A DNA stretch of 64,000 bases from Oribacterium sp. WCC10 (GCF_900113415.1 NZ_FOPH01000015.1:26308-90307), one strand, 5' to 3'; counted from the stretch's first letter, positions 49,805 to 58,812 are shown. Notes: a model not told the origin generated them from the sequence alone. A program made the numbers and translations.

Positions 49805-50650
49805 TCAGCAAACACCCCAGTTATAGTTTTTCTTGACCGCCGGTTTGCCAAACACATGAGCCAGCAATGACTCATCCCTTTCAGGAAAATCCGAATCCTC
49901 ATCAGCTCTGTAGTCTTCCTTGAGAATTCTCTTCAGGAACTGTGCGGTTCTTTCTTCTTTAGGATGTGTAAATATGTCTTCCGGTGTCCCCTCTTCCACA
50001 ATCACACCTTTATCCATGAAGATGACCTTGCTTGCAACGTCTCTTGCAAAATCCATTTCATGAGTGACAACCACCATGGTTGCACCGGACTCTGCCAGAT
50101 CCTTCATAACATTGAGAACTTCACCTACAAGCTCGGGATCAAGAGCAGATGTAGGCTCATCAAAAAGGATCACATCGGGGTTGAGTGCAACTGCTCTGGC
50201 AATGCCTACACGTTGCTGCTGTCCTCCTGAAAGCTGTGAAGGATAGTAGTCATAGCGGTTCTTAAGTCCTACTCTGTCAAGTGCACTCTTCGCACGTTCC
50301 TCGGCTTCCTTCTTAGGTACTCCCCGGGCTATGGTAAGCCCCTCCATCACATTTTCAAGAGCAGTTTTGTTTGCGAAAAGATTGTAGTTCTGGAAAACAA
50401 AACCCGATTTCTTTCTTATATCTCTGATGGTTTTCTGACTTGCCACACGAAAGTCTGTTTTTATATCATCAAACTCAATAGACCCCTGATCAGCACGCTC
50501 AAGAAAATTAATGCAGCGGAGCATGGTGGTCTTTCCTGAACCTGAAGGTCCAAGGACTACTATTACCTCTCCCTTGTTTACTTCAAGGTCAACCCCTTTA
50601 AGTATCTGATTGTTTCCGAAGGATTTGTGAATATTTGTTATTTTCAGCAT
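49805..50650 (-). CDS. Polar amino-acid (cystine-type) ABC importer ATPase
   Basis: The 281-residue ATPase has Walker [12 protein letters not shown] near 33, signature [19 protein letters not shown] near 139, Walker [14 protein letters not shown] near 160, and the H-loop [13 protein letters not shown]. These are typical of the His/Gln/cystine importers. About 35 residues past the usual end ([17 protein letters not shown]) are extra. It is directly downstream of the two permeases and upstream of the lyase genes, so cystine is the likely cargo. Glutamine- or arginine-type specificity cannot be excluded from the ATPase alone. Confidence 0.9.
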   Translation of the reverse strand: MLKITNIHKSFGNNQILKGVDLEVNKGEVIVVLGPSGSGKTTMLRCINFLERADQGSIEFDDIKTDFRVASQKTIRDIRKKSGFVFQNYNLFANKTALENVMEGLTIARGVPKKEAEERAKSALDRVGLKNRYDYYPSQLSGGQQQRVGIARAVALNPDVILFDEPTSALDPELVGEVLNVMKDLAESGATMVVVTHEMDFARDVASKVIFMDKGVIVEEGTPEDIFTHPKEERTAQFLKRILKEDYRADEDSDFPERDESLLAHVFGKPAVKKNYNWGVC

Positions 50651-50689
50651 TTTGAATCCGTCCTTTATGTTTTTTACAGATGATGTGGC

Positions 50690-51472
50690 TTACACACCTC
50701 GCAATAATGTTGAAACCGCCGCTGCACGACTTAATATGTAGTTAAATCTTCTGTCAGAGGGTTTCGTCAGCCTCTTCTTATAAACCGACAATGAGTTCTC
50801 TGCAAATCTGAAAAGAAGCTGTACCACTGTGCAAAGCAGTACATAAATCATGAGAATTACAAGATAAGCTTCGATGTAGTTATAGCCTATGGCTGCTTCT
50901 ATCTTTGCCAGGGCGGTAATGTCTTTGACCGTCATCATATATGCAAGAGATGTATTCTTAAGAAGGCTTACGGTTGTGTTTCCTACATTCGGCAGTGCCG
51001 CCACAAGAGCTTGTGGAATAATGATCCTTGTATAGGCCTGAAATTTTGTTTCACCTATAGACATAGCAGCCTCAAGCTGTCCGGCGTTTACTGTAAGAAG
51101 CGCTGATCTGAAAACCTCAGAAAGAACCGCTATGGTGTTCAAAGAGAATACCGTATAGGCGTAAATGATGGGGTTCCAGGAGAAAACATTGTAATCAGTG
51201 TGAAGTACATTTTTGAAAATATAGTTCAGCGTCGTTGGCAAAAGACTATAGAAAAAAAGTATCTGAAGAACTATGGGAGTTCCACGGACGAAGGACACAT
51301 AAAATCCGATTATCCTTGATGAAACCTTATGATCCACCAGCTTGCCAAGTGCCATAAAGAATGCCAGTGGAATTGAAATGAGAAGTGTCACAAATGTCAG
51401 CTGCAGTGTGACGGGTATTCCCGAAAGAGCTACAAGGAAGGTCTCCCACATAAATCCTAATTCAATTTCCAT
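50690..51472 (-). CDS. Polar amino-acid ABC importer permease 1
   Basis: The 260-residue permease has about five helices of the His/Glu/Gln/Arg/opine type and the loop EVFRSALLTVNAGQLEAAMSIG (EAA loop) near 124-145. SGIPVTLQLTFVTLLISIP opens the protein. AGGAGG lies before the ATG at 51472, within the end of the previous permease gene (16-base overlap). Together with the partner at 51457 it would form the heterodimeric channel. Confidence 0.9.
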   Translation of the reverse strand: MEIELGFMWETFLVALSGIPVTLQLTFVTLLISIPLAFFMALGKLVDHKVSSRIIGFYVSFVRGTPIVLQILFFYSLLPTTLNYIFKNVLHTDYNVFSWNPIIYAYTVFSLNTIAVLSEVFRSALLTVNAGQLEAAMSIGETKFQAYTRIIIPQALVAALPNVGNTTVSLLKNTSLAYMMTVKDITALAKIEAAIGYNYIEAYLVILMIYVLLCTVVQLLFRFAENSLSVYKKRLTKPSDRRFNYILSRAAAVSTLLRGV

Positions 51473-52362
51473 GAGTTATCCTCCTGAGTTCTCTGAAATC
51501 TGTTTTGGTCATTTTCTGTTTCACTGGATTTTGAACCGGCAGACCTTGCTTTTCCCATAGATACATCAAAAAATCCATTGCTTTGCTTTAGCTTATTAAG
51601 AATACCGGTTTCATATATCGGATATAGAATCTTTTCGGATACTGATTTTTCTTTTGATACTGCTTCTTCGTGTGGTCTCAGTCCTCTGAGAAGATGTTTC
51701 TCCAGTCTCTTCGATACTGCTTCAATAAGAAGTGTCAGTACCCAGTAGACTACGAACATTGCTATATAGGTTTCCAATGCATAGGATCCGTGATTAAGAC
51801 CTATGATGAGCTGCCCCTTTCCCATGATGTCTATGAGTCCTATGGTGTAGGCCAGGGTTCCTTCTTTCATGAGATTTACAAGAGCGTTTGTGAAATTCGG
51901 AAGCGCGACTGCTGAAGCCTGAGGAAGTATTATTCTTCTGAAGGTCTGCCAGCGGCCGAGTCCAATGCTGAGACCTGCTTCACTCTGCCCGGGATCTATA
52001 GCAAGATATGCGCTTCTGAAAACCTCTGACATGGATGCTCCGAACATAAATGTAAAGGTTGTTATGACAAAGACCGCTTTGCTTGCATTATTTATATTGA
52101 TACCGAAGCTTAAAAGAAGTTCCGGAAGTCCGTAATAAATGATGAAAAGCATTACTATGGACGGTACGCAGCGGATGAAGTAAGTGTAGGCAGATGCCAG
52201 TCCCCGAAGGACTCTTCCGCCCTTTAGCTTCCCAGCTGCAAGGAGGAGCCCCAGGAGCCCTCCGAAGAACACTGTACCCAGCATGATGCCTAGAGTCACA
52301 AGCGTATATGGAAGAATCTGGGGCAAAACTTCAAAAATGAAGGTAGGTTTAAATGGTCTCAC
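51457..52362 (-). CDS. Polar amino-acid ABC importer permease 2
   Basis: The 301-residue permease starts at a GTG that overlaps the binding-protein stop (GTGA), which suggests translational coupling. It has the family loop EVFRSAYLAIDPGQSEAGLSIG near 118-139 and five helices. The last 65 residues, from SKEKSVSEKILYP onward, are a polar tail not usual in the family; they may be a regulatory or partner-binding extension. It overlaps the next permease by 16 bases. Confidence 0.88.
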   Translation of the reverse strand: MRPFKPTFIFEVLPQILPYTLVTLGIMLGTVFFGGLLGLLLAAGKLKGGRVLRGLASAYTYFIRCVPSIVMLFIIYYGLPELLLSFGININNASKAVFVITTFTFMFGASMSEVFRSAYLAIDPGQSEAGLSIGLGRWQTFRRIILPQASAVALPNFTNALVNLMKEGTLAYTIGLIDIMGKGQLIIGLNHGSYALETYIAMFVVYWVLTLLIEAVSKRLEKHLLRGLRPHEEAVSKEKSVSEKILYPIYETGILNKLKQSNGFFDVSMGKARSAGSKSSETENDQNRFQRTQEDNSWKLN

Positions 52363-53303
52363 AGTGTATCACCTTTCTGATATCCTTCAGGTACATAGTC
52401 AAATAAGCTGTAACCGAAATACTGCTTCTGTAAGCTTTCGATGGTTCCGTCAGCCTTCAGTTCCTCAAAGGCCTTGTCGAAATCATCTGCAAACTGCTGC
52501 TCATTCTTGTTGAAGAGTGACCAGATAGGGATACCCTCATAAGGAACAAATGCAAGCTTGTCTGAGAAATCATGATACTCACCATCCTCGTTTTCTACAT
52601 TTGCTTCAAAGGAAGTCTTAATGTTGAAGTAAGCATCATAACGGCCCTCCAATACCCACTGATATGCGTCTGCCGCTTCGAAGGAATCACCTGCCACAAG
52701 GTCGATCTTTGCATCAGGGTGTTTTGAGTTGTAGTTCTCAACGATATTGTACTGAGCGTTTGCAGGTCCGATAGGAACCAGCTTTCCGGAGTACTTTGCA
52801 AAGGACTCAAGATCTGTTATTTCCGAAGCATTCTCCTTACGGATAGCGATGCCTATGATGGAAGCTCCGGTGTAGTTCTTAGGGAAAACGTACTTCTTTG
52901 AACGCTCTTCGGTCCACCAAACACCCTTGCTGCCGGCATTGTACTTACCTGACTCTACACCAACCAGAAGATCATCGTCTGTTGTTCCCACATACTCGAA
53001 CTCATAGTTCTCAAGCTTTTCATCTATAGCCTTCCAGACCGCAACTTCATATCCGTCATGATTTCCGTCCTTGTCAATGAAGTCGTAAGGAACATAAGAC
53101 TGTGTATGAGCTATAACCTTCTTTATCAATCCGTCGGATTCTGCTTTATCCTCGTCAGCCTGAGCAGTCTCAGCTTCGGTTGAAGCGTTACCTGCTGTTG
53201 TAGCTTCAGGAGTTGACGAAGCTGATCCGCATGCTGCAAGAGATACGGATGCAAGAGATACAAGTGAAACTGCTGCTACGATATTAATAAAATTCTTTTT
53301 CAT
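52359..53303 (-). CDS. Cystine-type ABC importer substrate-binding lipoprotein
   Basis: The 314-residue protein has a lipoprotein signal (LAACG, Cys25), an Ala/Glu/Thr linker, and a type II binding fold: YVPYDFIDKDGNHDGYEVAVW near 75, VESGKYNAGSKGVWWTEERSKKYVF near 110-135 and DLVAGDSFEAADAYQWVLEGRYDAYF near 205-230. This matches SBP-bac-3 receptors of cystine or other polar amino acids. It is the second gene of the operon, 185 bases after the methyltransferase gene, with a MITE-like remnant at 53438-53462 in between. The neighbouring C-S lyases favour cystine or a related disulfide. Confidence 0.88.
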   Translation of the reverse strand: MKKNFINIVAAVSLVSLASVSLAACGSASSTPEATTAGNASTEAETAQADEDKAESDGLIKKVIAHTQSYVPYDFIDKDGNHDGYEVAVWKAIDEKLENYEFEYVGTTDDDLLVGVESGKYNAGSKGVWWTEERSKKYVFPKNYTGASIIGIAIRKENASEITDLESFAKYSGKLVPIGPANAQYNIVENYNSKHPDAKIDLVAGDSFEAADAYQWVLEGRYDAYFNIKTSFEANVENEDGEYHDFSDKLAFVPYEGIPIWSLFNKNEQQFADDFDKAFEELKADGTIESLQKQYFGYSLFDYVPEGYQKGDTL

Positions 53304-53437
53304 AATTATTTCTCCCCTTTATTCATTTGAACACTTTTTTTGAAATCACATTTCACCCATGTCACAAAGGAAATGTAAAATGCTATTGAACACATTTTGG
53401 ACTGTCAGTTTTGATTTTTTTTTTGAAAAGATACTTA

Positions 53438-53462
53438 GGGAAACGATGTTTAAAGTGTCTCC
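53438..53462. repeat. MITE terminal-repeat remnant M5
   Basis: GGGAAACGATGTTTAAAGTGTCTCC is an imperfect palindrome resembling two joined ends of the M-family (GGAAAC...GTTTCC with changes). On the minus strand it is preceded by the methyltransferase stop and followed by a run of A and T, so it could also work as a weak terminator. Confidence 0.35.
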
Positions 53463-53487
53463 TCAGTATCTTAATCCGGTATTGTCA

Positions 53488-54561
53488 TTAAACGGTTGCT
53501 TTCAGATCCGGAAAGCTATGTGAATCTCTTAAAGTATTCACGATATGAACCTTTGGTGTAGCTTCTGCGGCCGCTTCTCTAACCCAGTTAAGATGCTCAG
53601 ACGGAGTGCTGTTTGGCACTGTGCAATCCGCTCCGACTATGACGCCTGTTCTTCCTGCTTCTTCTATGATCCTGCGCGTCTCGTTCTGAATCTCTGCCTT
53701 GCTGCCCCTGAAGATAATGCTGTCTTCGGTGTTAAGGAACCCGCCTATGACTGCTTTTCCTCCAAAGAATCTTCTTCCTTCACGAAGTGACAGGTTTTCG
53801 GTATTTACTGCCCAGTTAAATGCTGTTGCAGGATAGTCCTGATATACACTGATGTAATTCGTATTTCCTCTCCAACCGCATATATGAAGAATGTTTGTGT
53901 TGGTCAGCTTGTTTGCTGCTTCCAGAATTTTCTTTTCAGATGGTGTTACATACAGACGATAAAGGGCATCAGGGATAAAACGATGTGTGTCTGTTACTGA
54001 AAGATAGATACCGTCGGCAGCTTCAGTATTGATAACTGAAGGAAGAAGAGCAATGATATTGTCAGCCAGCTTATCAAGAGCCTCTTCTACTGCTTCGGGA
54101 TTTGTTTTTATAAAATGAAGGATCAGATCATTTGCTTCCTGCTCACTTAGGTTATGACCATTGGCAAGTGCATAACGGAGATGGGCAAGTGGTGCGAAAA
54201 GATTGTAGAAAAGAAGGATATCATTACCATAGATTTCTCTGTATCCTCTCGCAAGCTTCTGCTGATCGGTGAACCATGGATGGAATTCTGAAACCGGAGT
54301 AAAATAGGAAAGTTCCTCAGGTGTTTTGGCATCGATAGTTATCGGCAGATAGAAGTAACCGTCTGTCATTATCTTTACGAAATCAGGATCGAATTCATCC
54401 TTGAAACGCTGTGCACCTTCCAGTATCTTGTTGAAATTCTCAGGATGTTCTACACCGTTTACAAATTCATCATCAAGATAATGGTGCCAGAAACCTACCG
54501 GAATTCTCTCTACAGGTTCGTTGTTAAATGCCTTTAATACAAGTTCTCGCTTTGTGCTCAT
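53488..54561 (-). CDS. MtaA/uroporphyrinogen decarboxylase-family protein
   Basis: The ATG at 54561 behind GGAGG gives 357 residues. The fold is that of UroD and corrinoid methyltransferases. It lacks the Arg-rich N-terminus of true UroD but has the zinc ligands of the MtaA branch: His and Cys in LHICGWRGN near 236 and the second Cys in VGADCTVPNSTP near 322. MtaA-type enzymes move a methyl group from a corrinoid to a thiol such as coenzyme M or homocysteine. Being first in a Cys/Met-regulated sulfur operon, it may methylate homocysteine or another thiol. No corrinoid protein (MtaC) gene is in the window. The substrate is inferred. Confidence 0.8.
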   Translation of the reverse strand: MSTKRELVLKAFNNEPVERIPVGFWHHYLDDEFVNGVEHPENFNKILEGAQRFKDEFDPDFVKIMTDGYFYLPITIDAKTPEELSYFTPVSEFHPWFTDQQKLARGYREIYGNDILLFYNLFAPLAHLRYALANGHNLSEQEANDLILHFIKTNPEAVEEALDKLADNIIALLPSVINTEAADGIYLSVTDTHRFIPDALYRLYVTPSEKKILEAANKLTNTNILHICGWRGNTNYISVYQDYPATAFNWAVNTENLSLREGRRFFGGKAVIGGFLNTEDSIIFRGSKAEIQNETRRIIEEAGRTGVIVGADCTVPNSTPSEHLNWVREAAAEATPKVHIVNTLRDSHSFPDLKATV

Positions 54562-54676
54562 GATACTCTCCTCCACTTTTTCTTAGAACAACAGATTTTC
54601 GTTATTGAGTAGTAAAAAGACTCCTACCCGATTTTTGCACTGCGAACATTCCGCACAAAGTACTCCATGTTCTTGC

Positions 54677-54723
54677 GATTGTCCGATGTACGTTCATGCG
54701 AGCATAACGTCCGCCTGACAATC
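54677..54723. repeat. Nested palindrome in the leader before the methyltransferase gene
   Basis: GATTGTC and GACAATC enclose an inner ATGC-GA-GCAT hairpin and further paired bases. It lies between the leader terminator and the start codon and repeats the architecture of the R1 and R3 units (variable outer stem, small inner hairpin). Confidence 0.45.
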
Positions 54724-54732
54724 TGATGCAAC

Positions 54733-54766
54733 AAAAAAGGACCCGGATTTTTTGCCATCCGGATCC
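54733..54766 (-). terminator. Leader terminator (attenuator) of the sulfur operon
   Basis: On the minus strand GGATCCGGAT and ATCCGGGTCC pair (one mismatch) around an eight-base loop, followed by TTTTTT. It starts 22 bases after the leader-peptide stop and about 170 before the methyltransferase start. Its 5' arm and loop (GGATGGCAAA) can pair with leader codons 28-31. Confidence 0.88.
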
Positions 54767-54788
54767 TTACATGTAGACGAAAATCGAC

Positions 54789-54896
54789 TCAGTTTAGAAT
54801 AGGGTATGGCAAATAAGCTCTATGCATACACATACAGCACATACAACATCCGTTACGCATGATATTTGATTTTGTATTCACTGTGAATGATGTCAT
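54789..54896 (-). CDS. Cys/Met-rich leader peptide of the sulfur operon, 35 residues
   Basis: The ATG at 54896 follows AAAGGAG by ten bases. Residues 17-24 are CCMCCMCM, that is five Cys and three Met codons in a row of eight; the rest is ordinary. Codons 28-31 contain UUUGCCAU, complementary to AUGGCAAA in the terminator 5' arm and loop (8 bp, extendable by two past a bulge). Stalling at the Cys/Met run would leave this arm free to break the terminator and allow transcription of the methyltransferase-importer-lyase operon. The design repeats that of the cysK leader with an unrelated sequence, which argues against chance. No T-box core or SAM riboswitch consensus is present. Confidence 0.85.
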   Translation of the reverse strand: MTSFTVNTKSNIMRNGCCMCCMCMHRAYLPYPILN

Positions 54897-54961
54897 ATCT
54901 TTGCCACTCCTTTCCTTAGTCTATCAGACCATCCTGTTTTTGGTACTGATGTTCAGTCGGC

Positions 54962-54990
54962 CTATTATTCTTTAGCCAACAGATATTCAA
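54962..54990 (-). promoter_or_regulatory. Predicted promoter of the sulfur-operon leader
   Basis: On the minus strand TTGAAT (54985-54990), 17 bases, TAATAG (54962-54967). The transcript would start near 54955, about 60 bases before the leader ORF. A CCTA...TAGG dyad near 55052-55068 upstream might bind a regulator. Confidence 0.55.
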
Positions 54991-55112
54991 GTTCGAAACC
55001 TTTTTGATTTGTTTCTGAACTTCATGTATAGTACTATAATGCTTAAATCCCTACCTGTCTACTAGGTTTTAATGATATTTTGCTATAGTTTATGACTATA
55101 ACAATAAAAAAC

Positions 55113-56075
55113 CTATCGTTTTCCTTTATCGTAGATTTCTCCCAATGCACGTGGACTGTTGTTATGCTTACTGAAGAATACCAGGAGTATCAGTGTCACT
55201 ATGTAAGGTATTATCCTTACGAGATCATTAAATGTCGAAGGCATGCCCAGCTGTTGGATAAGCACCTGACCGCCACTTCTGGCAAAACCAAAAATCAGAC
55301 AGGCTTCAAGTGTGGGAAGTATGGACCAGTTGCCAAATATGAGAGCTGCGATGGAAAGATATCCTAATCCGAGATAGATATCCGGCGAAAAGTTTGCTGT
55401 TATTGAATAGGCATAACTCATTCCCGCAATTGCTGAAAGACCACCGGAGATAATTACGGAAAGCAGTCTTATGCGGTTAACATCTATTCCGGCTGCATCT
55501 GCCGCATGAGGATTATCTCCGCAAGCTCTTAGATGCATTCCAAAAGGTGTTTTATACATTATGTACCACATGATTACGGCAATAATAATTATAATCACTT
55601 CAAACGGATATACATTTCTGAAAAATGCACCGATTACAGGAATCCGGGAAATGCCGGGAACGGAAAATCTTGCACTTGTTCCCAGGACAAACTTATTTGA
55701 AGCCTTACCAAATATACTTTCATTTATACGTTTTGTCAGAAAGCTTGTAAGTGCTGTCGCAAGAATATTTACTACTACACCGCTGATAACCTGATTGGCT
55801 TTAAACTTTATACATAACAGCACATGAACCAGTGAAAAAAGCATTCCTCCCAATATCGCAGCAAAAAAGGAAGCGTAATAGGGAACCTGGGAGGAACCTC
55901 CAAACTGCTGCATCAGAAGCACTGCGGTAAAGGCTCCAAAGAAAGCGCCGACCCCTTGCAGTCCTTCCAGTGCAAGATTGGTTATGCCGCTCTTTTCACT
56001 GAATATTCCACCTATTGCCATTATGAACATGGGAAGTGCAAAAGCAAGACCGTCTATAATAATGTTATCTATCAT
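55113..56075 (-). CDS. Nucleoside-type ABC importer permease 2 (BMP family)
   Basis: The 320-residue membrane protein has about eight helices and family features AIGGIFSEKSGITNLALEGLQGVGAFFGAF near 20-50 (region; key SGxxNLxxEG), HLRACGDNPHAADAAGIDVNRI near 185 and the C-terminal SKHNNSPRALGEIYDKG. These match the YufQ/NupC-type permease of nucleoside importers that use BMP receptors. It overlaps the preceding permease gene by four bases (ATGA). The operon ends here with no clear terminator; the Cys/Met leader begins about 120 bases on. Confidence 0.9.
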   Translation of the reverse strand: MIDNIIIDGLAFALPMFIMAIGGIFSEKSGITNLALEGLQGVGAFFGAFTAVLLMQQFGGSSQVPYYASFFAAILGGMLFSLVHVLLCIKFKANQVISGVVVNILATALTSFLTKRINESIFGKASNKFVLGTSARFSVPGISRIPVIGAFFRNVYPFEVIIIIIAVIMWYIMYKTPFGMHLRACGDNPHAADAAGIDVNRIRLLSVIISGGLSAIAGMSYAYSITANFSPDIYLGLGYLSIAALIFGNWSILPTLEACLIFGFARSGGQVLIQQLGMPSTFNDLVRIIPYIVTLILLVFFSKHNNSPRALGEIYDKGKR

Positions 56076-57199
56076 ACTCTCTCCACATCCTTTTTATCAT
56101 TAAGCTCCATGCTTATCTTTTCGATATATATCCTGAGAAATTCCGAGCAGGCAGCAAATATCAGTATCACTGAAGTTATAAGGTCAGCTATTTCTATTTC
56201 AACTCCCTGCTGCGAACTCATATATATGGATCCATTGGATATTATAGTTATCAGGAAAGATGCAAATATACATCCTATGGGGTCACTGCATCCAAGGAGT
56301 GCCACGGCTATGGCATTGAAACCCATGCCCGGAACCACTCCAGGCTGTATTGATGCATTGAAACCACAGAAGTAGGTAACACCGGCAAGTCCTGCAAGAC
56401 CACCGGAGATTGTCATGGCCAGTATCATATTCTTTGAAATACTGATGCCTGCATATCTTGCAGCTTTTTTCCCGAGTCCTACAGCCTGTATCTCAAATCC
56501 TGTTGTTGTCCTGTTTATCAAATACCAGACAAAGATGGATGCCAGAATGGCGAGTGGAAAGGCAAGCGGTATATCAAATTTAAGACCAAGGGCTTTGATA
56601 TTAACCAGTGTAAGCCTTGCTTCTTCGGTGATTACTACGCTTTGCCTTGAAACCGGATCCAGGAAAAATGTGTTTATAAAAAATGTAAATATATACATAA
56701 GTGTATAATTTATCATTATGGACGAAACAACTTCATTAATATTGAACTTATACTTCAGCCATCCTATCAGCGCACCGACCAGCGCACCGGAAATGATGCC
56801 TATGATAAGTACCAGTGGCCTGGCAAAAGGGGCAGGAAGTGAGGAATATCCAACAGTTATAGTTGAAACAAATCCGGCTGCCAGCATCATTCCGGAAACA
56901 CCGATATTAAACAGACCTGCTTTAAGTGCAACCGCAACAGCCAGAGCTGCAAATATCATAGGTGTAAGAGTATCCAGGAATCCCATGAAATCGGTAAACA
57001 TATTCTGACGCCCTGCATATTTTTGCTTCAGAAACAGTCCTGACCCCTGAAGAAGATTGCCATATGCCGAAAACGGATTTTTTCCCAGTGCCAGGAAAAT
57101 TATCGCTCCAACCAGAAGACTTATGAAAATTGAAAACAGGGATATTCTGACCATTTGTAACTTCTCTCCGCCAAGAAGCCTTATCAGTGTTTTTTTCAT
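56072..57199 (-). CDS. Nucleoside-type ABC importer permease 1 (BMP family)
   Basis: The 375-residue permease matches the YufP/NupB type: ALKAGLFNIGVSGMMLAAGF near 88-107, a second set of helices with NEVVSSIMINYTLMYI near 155, and the conserved loop AVGLGKKAARYAGISISKNM near 240-259. It has about nine helices. It overlaps the ATPase gene by four bases (ATGA) and the second permease in the same way, so all three are translationally coupled. Nucleosides are the best-supported cargo for this class; purines or other small ligands occur too. Confidence 0.9.
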   Translation of the reverse strand: MKKTLIRLLGGEKLQMVRISLFSIFISLLVGAIIFLALGKNPFSAYGNLLQGSGLFLKQKYAGRQNMFTDFMGFLDTLTPMIFAALAVAVALKAGLFNIGVSGMMLAAGFVSTITVGYSSLPAPFARPLVLIIGIISGALVGALIGWLKYKFNINEVVSSIMINYTLMYIFTFFINTFFLDPVSRQSVVITEEARLTLVNIKALGLKFDIPLAFPLAILASIFVWYLINRTTTGFEIQAVGLGKKAARYAGISISKNMILAMTISGGLAGLAGVTYFCGFNASIQPGVVPGMGFNAIAVALLGCSDPIGCIFASFLITIISNGSIYMSSQQGVEIEIADLITSVILIFAACSEFLRIYIEKISMELNDKKDVERV

Positions 57200-58743
57200 G
57201 CACTCTCACCTCGATTCCCAACACCCATCATAAATCTTCCTACTTCATCTATAGTAAGATCTGAAGCCTTCGCAATACGGTTTATTCTTCCATCGAATAT
57301 AACCCCGATGGTATCTGCACAATCCATTATTTCATCAAGTTCAAGAGATATAAGCAGTACAGCAGCTCCTCTGTCCCTTTCGGCAATAATCTGTTTGTGA
57401 ATGTTTGAAATGGCACCTATATCAAGCCCTCTTGTCGGCTGCATAAATATGATTAGAGGAGTTTTCAATTCAAGTTCTCTGGCTATTATAGCCTTCTGTT
57501 GATTACCTCCCGACATGGTACGAACAACAGTATTGACACCTTTACTGCTCCTTATGTCATAATCCTTTATAAGCTTTTCTCCGTTTTCTGCCATTACCTT
57601 TAGATCAAGGCGCGAGTTATGTGACATTTTGGGCCGATAGTACTCTTTAAGTGCCAGATTATTCTTGAGATCAAAACCAAGAACAAGTCCTACATTGTGT
57701 CTGTCTTCAGGGATATAAGCCACTCCCTCTTCTGTTCGTTTTCTTATGGAATAAGAAGTTATATCTTTTCCTGAAAGCTGTATGCTTCCGTTTTTAGTCT
57801 TTCTTAATCCGGCTATAGCATCTGCCAGTTCGTTTTGACCATTTCCGGAAACTCCTGCAAGAGCGAATATCTCACCTGCATGAATTTCGAAAGAAACTTC
57901 CTTGACCGCCTCATAGCCAACTTCGTTACATACAGTAAGTCCCTCAACCTTGAGAACTACCTCTCCCGGTTTTGCTTCGCTCTTATCAGAAGTAAAGGAT
58001 ATATCTCTGCCAACCATAAGTCTCGCAAGTTCTGCGGTAGAAGCTTCCGGAACATTTAGGACATCAATCAGCCTTCCTCTGTTAAGGATGGCACATCTGT
58101 CAGCAATGGATTTAATTTCCTCAAGCTTATGAGTGATAATGATAATGGTCTTTCCACCATCACGAAGTCCTCTGATTATATCAAGAAGGTACTTTATTTC
58201 CTGAGGTGTAAGCACAGCGGTTGGTTCATCAAATATAAGTATCTCTGCATCTCTGTACAACATCTTAAGTATCTCCACCCTCTGCTGGGTTGAAACATTA
58301 AGATCACTGATAATTGCGGTGGGTTCAACCTTAAGTCCGTATTTATCCGAAAGCTTAGCTATGTCCTGATTGGCTTTTTTTATATTTACATGTGGAATGA
58401 AGCCAATAATCTTATCCTGGGGTTCAGAACCGAGAATTATATTCTCCGCAACTGTATAGTTTGATACAAGTCTGAAATGCTGATGTACCATACCTATACC
58501 GATTTTTGTTGCATGACGGGGTGAGGTTATTTTTACCTTTTCGCCCCGGATAAATATCTCTCCTTCATCAGGTTCGTACATACCAAACAGAATACTCATA
58601 AGTGTAGATTTACCGGCACCGTTTTCTCCCAGAAGAGCATATATCTCTCCTTTTTTTATGTTTATAGAAACGTCGTCATTTGCAACGATCCCGGGAAAGC
58701 GTTTCGTTATATGCTTCATCTCGATTATGTATTCCGAATCCAT
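57196..58743 (-). CDS. Nucleoside-type ABC importer double ATPase
   Basis: The 515-residue protein has two fused ABC domains. The first has Walker A GENGAGKSTLM near 36, signature VSTQQRVEILKML near 150 and Walker B ILIFDEPTAVLTP near 166. The second has a degenerate Walker A (GVSGNGQNELAD) near 300, signature MSGGNQQKAIIAREL near 410 and PTRGLDIGAI near 436. This is the RbsA/YufO-type single energizer. The degenerate second Walker A is the family norm. It lies 163 bases after the binding-protein gene, beyond a terminator-like hairpin. Confidence 0.92.
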   Translation of the reverse strand: MDSEYIIEMKHITKRFPGIVANDDVSINIKKGEIYALLGENGAGKSTLMSILFGMYEPDEGEIFIRGEKVKITSPRHATKIGIGMVHQHFRLVSNYTVAENIILGSEPQDKIIGFIPHVNIKKANQDIAKLSDKYGLKVEPTAIISDLNVSTQQRVEILKMLYRDAEILIFDEPTAVLTPQEIKYLLDIIRGLRDGGKTIIIITHKLEEIKSIADRCAILNRGRLIDVLNVPEASTAELARLMVGRDISFTSDKSEAKPGEVVLKVEGLTVCNEVGYEAVKEVSFEIHAGEIFALAGVSGNGQNELADAIAGLRKTKNGSIQLSGKDITSYSIRKRTEEGVAYIPEDRHNVGLVLGFDLKNNLALKEYYRPKMSHNSRLDLKVMAENGEKLIKDYDIRSSKGVNTVVRTMSGGNQQKAIIARELELKTPLIIFMQPTRGLDIGAISNIHKQIIAERDRGAAVLLISLELDEIMDCADTIGVIFDGRINRIAKASDLTIDEVGRFMMGVGNRGESA

Positions 58744-58777
58744 TAAACTGCACCTCCCTTTATCATTATCTGTAAAG

Positions 58778-58812
58778 AAAAAAACGGACGCGGACTATCT
58801 TGTCAGCGTCCG
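58778..58812 (-). terminator. Terminator between the BMP receptor gene and the ATPase gene
   Basis: On the minus strand CGGACGC and GCGTCCG pair around 14 bases, followed by TTTTTTTC. It lies about 95 bases after the receptor stop and 35 before the ATPase start, so only part of the transcripts would continue, giving more receptor than membrane parts. Confidence 0.75.

Noticed and set aside
54562..55112. SAM riboswitch upstream of the sulfur operon
   Set aside because: The conserved SAM-I, SAM-II or SAM-IV core sequences are not visible; only the leader ORF, terminator and palindrome are.
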